This document shows positions 1-5,850 of a stretch of DNA of 7,413 nt, one piece after another. Both the position numbers and the translations under genes were made by a program. The notes under the pieces are model-generated. The model was not told the DNA's origin and ran no database searches. It worked only from the letters and a program-made list of their open reading frames with translations. The DNA comes from a bacterium HR41 (lineage in GTDB: Bacteria > Actinomycetota > Thermoleophilia > Solirubrobacterales > Thermoleophilaceae): NCBI GenBank assembly GCA_002898855.1, contig BEIR01000056.1, forward strand, positions 1 to 7,413, in the 5' to 3' direction. Positions within the stretch are counted from its first letter, which is position 1. The number at the start of each line of letters is the position of its first letter.

Positions 1-814
1 CCTCGCACGCACGATCGGGCCGGGCAAGGGGCAGGTTCAGGTGAGCTCCGACCTCGACGTCGACCGCACCACGCAGGAGAAGCTCACCTACGCGCGGCGG
101 GGTACACCCTTGCGGCGCACCGTCGAGGAGGAGCAGCTGCAAGGTGCCGGCGGTGCCGGCGGCGTGGCGGGAACGGCCGGCAACATCCCGACGTTCACAC
201 AGCAGCCGGCCGGGGCGGGCGCCGGGTCGAACTACCGGCGACGCAACGAGCAGACGGACTTCGGGGTCAGCAAAACGGTCGAGCGCCGGCGCGTTGCGCC
301 GGGAACCGTCAAACGGCAGAGCGTGGCGCTACTGCTCGACACGTCGGTGCCGCCCGCTTCTGTACGCGCCCTGCAGCAGGCTGTAGCAGCAGCGGCGGGG
401 ATCGATCGTGCCCGCGGCGACCAGCTGACGGTCAGCCGGGTGCGGTTCGCGCCCCCACAAACCGGCTCGCCCTCACCGGTGAGCGGTTTACTCGGCTACC
501 TCAAGTGGGTTGCGCTCGCGCTCGCCGGACTGGCCTTCCTGTGGTTCGTGACGCGCCAGTTGAAGCGGCGTGAACAGGAGCCGATCGCCGAGCCGGTGTG
601 GCTGCGCGAGATCAGCGCGCCGCGCCGGCTCAGCGAGCTCGAGGGGATGCGTCCCGAAGAGCAGCCGACCGGGCTGGTCCCCGTCGCAGCGCCGACAGCC
701 GCTCCCGGCGAAGGCGCCCGCGAACCCGCACCGGCGTCGACCGTCGAACGGTTGGCGGAAGAGCAACCCGACCGTCTCGCTCAGCAGGTACGGGCATGGA
801 TGCGCGAAAGCTGA
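1..814 (+). CDS. fliF: FliF, flagellar MS-ring protein (C-terminal part, 5' end outside window)
   Basis: FliF forms the membrane-embedded MS ring that houses the export gate and carries FliG. About 270 C-terminal residues are visible, read in frame from base 2; the gene begins upstream, so an internal GTG at 41 is not the real start. The opening residues (IGPGKGQVQVSSDLDVDRT) match the family's conserved '.GPG.v.aqV.adlDf..t' segment. A Gly/Ala-rich loop follows (about 160-240), then a Y...E.TDFGVSKTVE..v.PG..kR.SVA segment (about 230-340) typical of the periplasmic ring domain. A hydrophobic helix at 488-550 is the second membrane span, followed by basic TRQLKRR. A Pro/Ala-rich cytoplasmic linker ends in LAQQVRAWMRES, which resembles the FliG-binding tail of FliF (family pattern 'v..vI..Wl.e'). 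fliG follows after 80 bp. The assignment is secure; only the N-terminal half and upstream context are missing. Confidence 0.95.
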   Translation, partial: LARTIGPGKGQVQVSSDLDVDRTTQEKLTYARRGTPLRRTVEEEQLQGAGGAGGVAGTAGNIPTFTQQPAGAGAGSNYRRRNEQTDFGVSKTVERRRVAPGTVKRQSVALLLDTSVPPASVRALQQAVAAAAGIDRARGDQLTVSRVRFAPPQTGSPSPVSGLLGYLKWVALALAGLAFLWFVTRQLKRREQEPIAEPVWLREISAPRRLSELEGMRPEEQPTGLVPVAAPTAAPGEGAREPAPASTVERLAEEQPDRLAQQVRAWMRES

Positions 815-855
815 CCGGTTGGGCGCTCGCCAGGCAGGGGACGCAGCGTGCCGAG

Positions 856-870
856 CGCCTCCTCGAGGCG
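856..870 (+). other. Small perfect inverted repeat in the fliF-fliG gap
   Basis: CGCCTC-CTC-GAGGCG can form a 6-bp stem with a 3-base loop inside the 80-bp gap between fliF and fliG (815-894). CGTG at 847-850 and CACG at 873-876 could add an outer pairing. No T-run follows, so it is not a classical terminator. The GAGG at 865-868 is the only Shine-Dalgarno-like sequence upstream of fliG, but it lies about 26 bases before the ATG. In DNA this GC-rich such hairpins arise by chance, so a regulatory role is only a possibility. Nothing else was found in the gap. Confidence 0.25.
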
Positions 871-894
871 AACACGTGACATCCGCACGCCCTG

Positions 895-2031
895 ATGGTG
901 GAAGCCGACGAGAGCATCGCAATCGCCACCGCTGAGCCCGGTGATGGTCTGGCCGGTGATCCCACTGCTGCCGGCCCACCTCCCCCCGTGCCCGAACCGT
1001 CCGCGCGCGACCGCGGCAGCTCGTGCGGCGCGGCACCGGGGTTGCGCGGGATCCGCAAGGCAGCGGCGTTCTTGGCGAGCCTCGGTCCCGAGCGCGCAGC
1101 TCAGATTATGAGCCACCTGAGCGACGACGAGGTCGAGCAGCTCACGCTTGAGATCAGCCGCCTGCGGTCGCTGCCGCCCGAGGTCGTCGAGGGGATCTGG
1201 CGGGAAGTCGAGGAAAACGCGGCAGCAGAACGCTTCGTTGTCGAGGGGGGCGTCGACTTCGCGCGGGCGGTGCTCGAGCGCACGCTCGGTACGGAACGAG
1301 CGCAAGAGGTCCTGAACCGCATGATGGGCGCGGGCCAGCGCCCCCAGTTCGAGTTCTTGCGGCGCACGCCCCCCGAGCAGATCGCCGCTTTTCTGCAGAG
1401 CGAACGCCCCCAGACGATCGCGGTCGTTCTGGCGAACGTCGACACCGCTCTCGCCGCGAAGGTGCTGGCAAAGCTTGACGCGCAACTGCAGGTCGAGGTC
1501 GCTCGGCGTATCGCCGAGATGAGCGACACAAGCCCCGAGGTCGTGCGCGAGATCGAAAGCGTGATGCGGATGAAACTCTCGGGGGTGATCGCCAGCAGCT
1601 ACGAGGAGTCGGGCGGGGTCAAGTCGCTCGCCGAGATCCTCAACAACGCCGATCGCACCACCGAGCGCAACGTGCTCGAGAAGCTCGGCGAGGACGATCC
1701 CGATCTCGCTCAGCAAGTGCGCGACCTGCTGTTCGTGTTCGAAGACATCGTCAAGCTCGACGATCGAAGCATCCAGCTCGTGCTCAAAGAGGTCGACCAG
1801 TCCGATCTGCCGCTCGCGCTGCGCGGGGCCAGCGACGACGTCAAGGAGAAGATCATGAGCAACCTCTCGCAGCGTGCGCAGGAGCTGCTGCGCGAGGAGA
1901 TGGAGCTGCAGCCGCCGCAGCGCCGCTCCGCTGTCGAAGAGGCGCAAGCGCGCATCGTGGCCGTGGTGCGCAAGCTCGAGGAAGCGGGCGTGATCACGAT
2001 CGGTCGGGGCGAGGATGACCTCGTCGCCTGA
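895..2031 (+). CDS. fliG: FliG, flagellar motor switch/torque protein
   Basis: FliG bridges the MS ring and the FliM/FliN C-ring and transmits stator torque. The product is 378 aa, against about 330-340 for typical FliG. Residues 1-50 are an Ala/Pro-rich extension; the N-terminal FliF-binding domain begins at LRGIRKAAAFLASLG (50-64). The middle domain carries SERPQT at 169-174, where the family consensus is EHPQ. The Gly-rich ESGGVKSLAEILN at 238-250 joins to the C-terminal armadillo and torque domain. By position against E. coli FliG from memory (K264, R281, D288, D289, R297), the torque helix has R310, R327, E334, E335 and R343, so every charge is retained. The start is uncertain: an in-frame TGA at 877-879 limits it, ATG 895 and GTG 898 are the first options, and GTG 988 or TTG 1042 would give a near-standard length. 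None has a good ribosome-binding site. fliH begins inside the 3' end. Confidence 0.96.
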   Translation: MVEADESIAIATAEPGDGLAGDPTAAGPPPPVPEPSARDRGSSCGAAPGLRGIRKAAAFLASLGPERAAQIMSHLSDDEVEQLTLEISRLRSLPPEVVEGIWREVEENAAAERFVVEGGVDFARAVLERTLGTERAQEVLNRMMGAGQRPQFEFLRRTPPEQIAAFLQSERPQTIAVVLANVDTALAAKVLAKLDAQLQVEVARRIAEMSDTSPEVVREIESVMRMKLSGVIASSYEESGGVKSLAEILNNADRTTERNVLEKLGEDDPDLAQQVRDLLFVFEDIVKLDDRSIQLVLKEVDQSDLPLALRGASDDVKEKIMSNLSQRAQELLREEMELQPPQRRSAVEEAQARIVAVVRKLEEAGVITIGRGEDDLVA

Positions 2032-2623
2032 ACCGTTCACGTTCGACCGTTTGAGCTCGGCCGCGACGCGTGCCGCCGTCGACCGCGGCGAGCGTGAACG
2101 GGTTCTCGTCGAACAGGCGCACGCGGATGGTTACGCCGAGGGATACGCGGCTGGCCGCGCCGACGCGGAGGCCGAGCTGCGGGCACGGATCGAGCAGGCC
2201 GCCGCAGCGCTCGCTGCCGCCACCGCAGAACTAGCTCGTGCCCGCGACCGCGCCGCTCAGGCGCTAGAGCCGCGCGCCGTCGAGCCGGCGCTGCGTATCG
2301 CCGAAAAGGTCGTAGCCGGGACTGTCACAGCGGAGCCGCGACGGATTCTCGACGTGGTGGCAGGAGCGCTTCAACGCCTGGCCGAGCGGTCGCGAGTGAC
2401 GGTCGTGATCAACCCCGACGACCTTGCCACGGTTCGTGCTCAGGCCGACGCTATCGCCGCGCGCATCGGTGGCATCGAGCAGCTCGAGGTGCAGGCCGAC
2501 AGTGGGGTCGGGCGGGGCGGGGCGATCGTGCGCACGAGCGACGGCGAGATCGACGCCACCGTCGAGAGCAAGCTCGAACGCGTGCGCGAGCTGCTCGCCG
2601 GTGACGACCGGCAGGGTCGGTGA
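2015..2623 (+). CDS. fliH: FliH, flagellar export ATPase regulator
   Basis: FliH is the peripheral-stalk-like partner of FliI. It dimerises, holds the ATPase in check and links it to the C-ring. The product is 202 aa. A GxxxGxxxG glycine repeat is visible at G39, G43 and G47 (DGYAEGYAAG), the hallmark of the FliH helical segment. An Ala/Glu/Arg-rich coiled-coil region follows (about 50-95). The C-terminal globular part has 'vV..v..alqRL.er..V.v.inPdDl' (about 113-138) and ends in GVGRGGAIVRTSDGEIDATV (164-183), the typical FliH/YscL C-terminal signature with 'G.IDA.ve.kL..v'. The ATG lies 14 bases before the fliG stop codon, giving a 17-bp overlap, and GGGGCGAGG abuts it. The end shares GTGA (2620-2623) with fliI. 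The N-terminus is low in conservation, so the exact start is slightly less sure than the identity. Confidence 0.93.
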   Translation: MTSSPEPFTFDRLSSAATRAAVDRGERERVLVEQAHADGYAEGYAAGRADAEAELRARIEQAAAALAAATAELARARDRAAQALEPRAVEPALRIAEKVVAGTVTAEPRRILDVVAGALQRLAERSRVTVVINPDDLATVRAQADAIAARIGGIEQLEVQADSGVGRGGAIVRTSDGEIDATVESKLERVRELLAGDDRQGR

Positions 2624-4086
2624 GCGAATGCGGCGGACACCTGCTCGATGCGGCGTTCGCGCTCGTCCGCGACGCCGATCTGTATCGCCGGCGCGGGCGG
2701 GTGAGCGACCTGATCGGTCTGATCGTCGAGGTCACCGGGCTCGAGGCGTCGGTGGGCGAGGTCTGCAAGATCGACCGGGGCAGGCAGGAGGCGCCCGTGC
2801 CCGCCGAGGTGGTGGGCTTCCGCGACGGGCGAACGCTCCTGATGCCGCTCGGAAAGCTGGTCGGTGTGCGTCCTGGAACCCCGGTCGAGGCGACAGGAGC
2901 AGCGCTGCGCGTGCCGGTGGGGGAGGCACTCCTCGGCCGCGTGCTCGATGCGCTCGGACGGCCGATCGACGGCGGTCCGGCCGTCGAATGTGTCGCCCGC
3001 GTAGCGGCCGATCGCGAACCGCCCGCGGCGCTCGAACGGCGGCGTATCGACGCGCGAGTGACGCTCGGGGTGCGGGCACTCGACGCCCTCGTCCCCTGCG
3101 GCCGTGGCCAACGCCTCGGCATCTTCGCCGGCTCGGGAGTGGGTAAGTCGTCGCTGCTCGGGATGATCGCGCGCGCCACCTCGGCCGACGTGAACGTGAT
3201 CTGCCTGGTCGGCGAGCGTGGCCGCGAGGTGCGCGAGTTCATCGAGCGCGACCTCGCCGGCGCGCTCGCTCACAGTGTCGTCGTCGTGGCGACCTCGGAC
3301 CAGCCGGCGCTGCTGCGCATCCGCGCCGCGCTCACCGCCACCGCGATCGCCGAATGGTTCCGCGATCGCGGGGGCGACGTGCTGTTGATGATGGACTCGG
3401 TGACACGGTTCGCGATGGCTCAGCGCGAGGTCGGGCTGGCGGTGGGCGAACCGCCGGCGACGCGTGGCTACACGCCGTCGGTGTTCGCGCTGCTGCCGCG
3501 CCTCCTCGAGCGGTCGGGCACCAGCGCCGCCGGGACGATCACGGGTCTCTACACGGTGCTCGTCGAGGGCGACGACATGAACGAGCCGATCGCCGACACG
3601 GTGCGTTCGATCCTCGACGGTCACGTCGTGCTGTCGCGGTCGTTGGCCCACGCCGGCCACTATCCAGCGATCGACGTGCTCCAGAGCGTCTCCCGGCTCG
3701 AGTCGGAGCTGCTCGACGACGAGGTGCTGGCGGCTGGGCGCACGCTGCGCTCGCTGCTCGCCGCGCTTCGCGACAAAGAGGACCTGATCGCGATCGGCGC
3801 CTACCAGAGCGGCAGCGACCGGCGCGTCGACGCCGCGCTCGCGCTGCGCGAACGCATCGACGGCTTCCTGCGCCAGCGGCTCGACGAGCCATCGACCTTG
3901 AGCGACGCCGACGCCGGGGTGGTCGCGATAGCGCACGCTGCCGAGGAGTACCTAGCTGGCGCTGCGGCCGGCGCCGAAGCGGGCGCCGCGGCGGCAGCGG
4001 CGAGCGAACAGCCCGCAGCGGCACGCGACCTCACCGGTCAGAGTGCGATCCCGCCGCTCGAGATCACGCCGTGGAACAGCCCGTGA
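2620..4086 (+). CDS. fliI: FliI, flagellum-specific export ATPase
   Basis: FliI is the F1-beta-like hexameric ATPase at the cytoplasmic face of the flagellar type III export gate. Of its 488 aa, residues about 25-115 form the N-terminal beta-barrel (RGRVSDLIGLIVEVTG ... LLGRVLDALGRPIDG). The P-loop is AGSGVGKSS at 170-178, with Lys176. GERGREV at 198-204 supplies the likely catalytic Glu199. VLLMMDSVTR at 254-263 is Walker B, with Asp259, followed by RFAMAQREVGLAVGEPPATRGYTPSVF, characteristic of FliI/SctN. TGLYTVLVEGDDMNEPIADT and LDGHVVLSR (to about 340) complete the family blocks. After EEYL (442-445) comes an unusual Ala-rich tail of about 43 residues ending EITPWNSP. The GTG start overlaps the fliH stop (GTGA), with only a weak AGGG upstream, suggesting coupled translation. 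Unlike most flagellar operons, the gene is not followed directly by fliJ. Confidence 0.98.
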   Translation: MSECGGHLLDAAFALVRDADLYRRRGRVSDLIGLIVEVTGLEASVGEVCKIDRGRQEAPVPAEVVGFRDGRTLLMPLGKLVGVRPGTPVEATGAALRVPVGEALLGRVLDALGRPIDGGPAVECVARVAADREPPAALERRRIDARVTLGVRALDALVPCGRGQRLGIFAGSGVGKSSLLGMIARATSADVNVICLVGERGREVREFIERDLAGALAHSVVVVATSDQPALLRIRAALTATAIAEWFRDRGGDVLLMMDSVTRFAMAQREVGLAVGEPPATRGYTPSVFALLPRLLERSGTSAAGTITGLYTVLVEGDDMNEPIADTVRSILDGHVVLSRSLAHAGHYPAIDVLQSVSRLESELLDDEVLAAGRTLRSLLAALRDKEDLIAIGAYQSGSDRRVDAALALRERIDGFLRQRLDEPSTLSDADAGVVAIAHAAEEYLAGAAAGAEAGAAAAAASEQPAAARDLTGQSAIPPLEITPWNSP

Positions 4087-4148
4087 CGGCCGAGACTGGC
4101 GAGACCGGCGCTGAACCCGCGCCCGCAGCTGGCGATTACCGGGGGTGA
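4083..4148 (+). CDS. Possible 21-codon coupled mini-ORF between fliI and fliM
   Basis: This ORF starts on the GTG of the GTGA formed with the fliI stop and ends on the TGA of a second GTGA formed with the fliM start. It reads MTAETGETGAEPAPAAGDYRG, an acidic Ala/Gly/Pro-rich peptide that I do not recognise. It fills the whole fliI-fliM gap and would let ribosomes pass from fliI to fliM by two termination-reinitiation steps, as at other junctions here. No Shine-Dalgarno sequence is evident. The peptide itself may have no function. In a genome this rich in GTG, a 21-codon open frame can also occur by chance, so this is offered as a candidate only. Confidence 0.3.
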   Translation: MTAETGETGAEPAPAAGDYRG

Positions 4149-5071
4149 TGGCGACCTCCGCCCAAGCGCCAGCTAGCGACAGTGCCGCCGTCGAGGTGCA
4201 GGGTGTCGACTTTCGTCGCCCGACGAAGTTCACGCGCGAGCACGTGCGGCGGCTCGAGCACGCGCACGAGACCGTCTGCCGCTCGCTCGCGACGCGCTTG
4301 TCGACGGAGCTGCGCACGACCGTCGAGGTGGCGCTGAGCGAGGTCGACCAGTTGCCCTACAGCGAGCTCGTGCTCGAGTCGCAGACGCCGGCGCTCGTGA
4401 CCACGATCGATGTCGAGCCGGTCGCGACACAGTTCGCGCTGCTGTTCGACCTGCGTCTCGCGCTCTTCGTCGTCGAACGGCTCCTCGGCGGAACCGGGGC
4501 CGCGGTACGCGAGGCGGCACCGTCCGACCCCACCGATCTCGAGCTCGCCGTCGCACGCCGGGCGATCGCCGGGGTCGTCGACAACCTGTCCACGACCTGG
4601 CTTGACCTGGCGGGCGTGCGCTTGCGCCCGGGTGCGACGACGACCACCCGCCTCGCGCCCCAGATCGTCTCTCCCGGCGAGGTAACGCTCGCCCTGCCGC
4701 TCGAGGTCAGCGCCGGACAGCTACGCGGGCAGATAGTGCTGGCGCTGCCGTACAGCTCGATGTTCCCGCTGCTCGAGAGGCTGGAGTACCACGCTCGCGA
4801 CGGTGTGCCCGCCGATCCCGCGACCGCAGCCGCGCTCGAGGCATCCCTGCGCCGTGTCGACGTCGAGGTGCGGGTCGAGGTCGGCGCGCTCGAGCTGACG
4901 CTCGGCGAAGTGCTGGCGCTCGCACCCGGCGACATCGTCCCGCTGCGGAGGAAGGTCGAGGAGGGTGTGGTCGTCTGCGTCGGCGACGTTCCCACTTACG
5001 TAGGCCGTCCCGGTCGCGACGGCGGGCGCAAGGCGGTGCAGGTGACCGGGCGATGGGCGGCGCCAACGTGA
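4148..5071 (+). CDS. fliM: FliM, flagellar motor switch protein (N-terminally short)
   Basis: FliM joins FliG to FliN in the C-ring and normally receives CheY-P through an N-terminal EIDALL-type peptide. The product is 307 aa. DFRRPTKFTREHVRRLEHAHE begins at residue 21, the canonical start of the FliM middle domain; VEV.LSEVDQLPYSEL (about 60-74) and LLGGTG at 112-117 (the GGxG motif) follow. The CheC-like fold runs to about 212. The C-terminal SpoA domain (about 235-301) contains GALELTLGEVLALAPGDIVPL and the closing V.YVGRPG.dGgrkAVqv. Only about 20 non-conserved residues precede DFRRP, so the LSQ.EIDALL motif is absent. The reading frame is closed by a TGA at 4112-4114 and the codons between encode no such motif. 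ATG 4148 directly follows GTG 4145, either of which could start the protein. The start overlaps the preceding mini-ORF's stop, and the end overlaps fliN by GTGA. Confidence 0.93.
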   Translation: MATSAQAPASDSAAVEVQGVDFRRPTKFTREHVRRLEHAHETVCRSLATRLSTELRTTVEVALSEVDQLPYSELVLESQTPALVTTIDVEPVATQFALLFDLRLALFVVERLLGGTGAAVREAAPSDPTDLELAVARRAIAGVVDNLSTTWLDLAGVRLRPGATTTTRLAPQIVSPGEVTLALPLEVSAGQLRGQIVLALPYSSMFPLLERLEYHARDGVPADPATAAALEASLRRVDVEVRVEVGALELTLGEVLALAPGDIVPLRRKVEEGVVVCVGDVPTYVGRPGRDGGRKAVQVTGRWAAPT

Positions 5072-5382
5072 GCGAGCGGAGCACGACAGCGCACGACGGT
5101 GGCGAGCGCCTCGACCCTGCGGCCCTGCACGACGTGCCGGTGCGTTTCGCTGTCGAGCTCGGTAGGATACGGATGCCGGCCGCCGACGCGGCGGGTCTCG
5201 AGCCGGGGGCGGTGATCGATCTCGACGATCCCGTCGAGGCGCCGGTGACGGCGTACGTCGAGGACCGGCCTGTGGCGCGTGGCGCGCTCGTAGTGGTGGA
5301 GGGCGAGTGGGCGCTGCGCATCGATGCGATCGTCGAACGGCCGTCCAACGCCGCTGAGCCCAGCACCGGTGGAGCCGACTAA
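5068..5382 (+). CDS. fliN: FliN, flagellar motor switch C-ring protein
   Basis: FliN makes up the bottom of the C-ring, pairs with FliM's SpoA domain and docks FliH for export. The 104-aa product is essentially one SpoA (FliMN_C) domain. LHDVPVRFAVELGRIRMPAAD at 20-40 matches the family's 'l.dvpv.l.veLGrt.l'; LEPGAVIDLDDPVEAPVTAYV (44-64) and PVARGALVVVEGEWALRIDAI (68-88) complete the fold. A 13-residue hydrophilic tail follows. There is no CheC-like FliY domain and no EIDALL-like peptide at the N-terminus. GTG 5068 was chosen because it forms the GTGA overlap with the fliM stop that recurs in this operon, with GGGCGG seven bases upstream. ATG 5053 is in frame and would add five residues (MGGAN). 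The TAA stop is the only non-TGA stop in the window. Confidence 0.93.
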   Translation: MSERSTTAHDGGERLDPAALHDVPVRFAVELGRIRMPAADAAGLEPGAVIDLDDPVEAPVTAYVEDRPVARGALVVVEGEWALRIDAIVERPSNAAEPSTGGAD

Positions 5383-5391
5383 AGGGGCGCC

Positions 5392-5850
5392 GTGCTGAAA
5401 GGCAAGGGCTTCAAATTCCGTCTCGAGCGCGTCCAGCGCGTGCGCGAACACGCCGAGCGCGAGGCGCGCGAACGGCTAGCGGAGAGCATTCGCCACCGGG
5501 CACGCGGCGAAGCGCAGCTGCGCGCTGCGCGCGAGCGCGTGGCGCGAGCGCGCGCGGCGCGCGCGAGCGCCGGCTCCGGAGCGCCAGCGGCGGCAGGCGA
5601 GCTCGTCGCGCTCGACGCGTGGCTCGAACGGACGCGGCTTGCTGCGGCGGAGCTCGAGCGCCGCGTAGCCGACGCGCGCGCCGAAGAGGAGCGGCGGCGG
5701 GCTGACGCGGCGCGTGCGCTGCAGGAACGCAAGGCACTCGAGCGGCTGCGCGAACGCAAGCTCGCCGAGCACGCAGCGAGCGAGGCGCGACGCGAGGCGG
5801 CTGTGCTTGACGAGCTTGGCTTGCTGCGGCGTGTGGGGGAGGCAGCGTGA
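5392..5850 (+). CDS. fliJ: FliJ, flagellar export chaperone/ATPase stalk protein
   Basis: FliJ is the gamma-subunit-like coiled coil that inserts into the FliI hexamer and contacts FlhA. The product is 152 aa, the usual family size. It opens with FKFRLERVQRVREHAER at residues 8-24, matching the FliJ N-terminal pattern 'F.F.Le.vl.lre..e'. Nearly the whole chain is Arg/Glu/Ala helix, interrupted by a short Ser/Gly/Pro break near residues 60-68 (SAGSGAPAAAG) that probably marks the turn between two antiparallel helices. It ends ...AVLDELGLLRR, typical of the family. AAAGGGG at 5381-5387, which overlaps the fliN stop, is a good ribosome-binding site for GTG 5392. The stop overlaps the next start by GTGA. 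Sequence identity in FliJ is always weak, so position and helix pattern carry part of the call. It is separated from fliI by fliM and fliN. Confidence 0.85.
   Translation: MLKGKGFKFRLERVQRVREHAEREARERLAESIRHRARGEAQLRAARERVARARAARASAGSGAPAAAGELVALDAWLERTRLAAAELERRVADARAEEERRRADAARALQERKALERLRERKLAEHAASEARREAAVLDELGLLRRVGEAA
5835..5842 (+). promoter_or_regulatory. Strong Shine-Dalgarno site for the lytic transglycosylase
   Basis: GGGGGAGG lies inside the 3' end of fliJ, four bases before GTG 5847. It is among the best ribosome-binding sites in the window and supports the GTG that overlaps the fliJ stop as the true start. Confidence 0.7.

Noticed and set aside
847..876. Transcription terminator between fliF and fliG
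   Set aside because: The hairpin has no following T-run, and fliF and fliG are expected in the same transcript.
796..879. 28-codon open frame in the fliF-fliG gap, in frame with fliG and ended by TGA 877-879
   Set aside because: It overlaps the fliF end, has no ribosome-binding site and no recognisable product. It was considered as a broken FliG N-terminus, but FliG is complete without it.
781..2040. 419-codon open frame on the minus strand opposite fliG
   Set aside because: It mirrors fliG codon by codon, is rich in His/Arg/Leu with no recognisable domain, and is the normal by-product of G/C-ending third positions in a high-GC gene.
2440..3936. 498-codon minus-strand open frame opposite fliH/fliI, longer than FliI itself
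   Set aside because: FliI on the + strand has intact P-loop, Walker B and family motifs, while the antisense product is His/Arg-rich without any motif. It is a GC-bias shadow.
3354..4148. 264-codon + strand frame overlapping the second half of fliI and ending at the fliM start
   Set aside because: Arg-rich out-of-frame reading of fliI. Only its last 21 codons, from GTG 4083, were kept as a mini-ORF candidate.
5392..5850. FliJ as an unrelated coiled-coil protein
   Set aside because: The FKFRLERV start, the length, the LDEL..RR ending and the position before the transglycosylase and fliK all fit FliJ better than a generic coiled coil.
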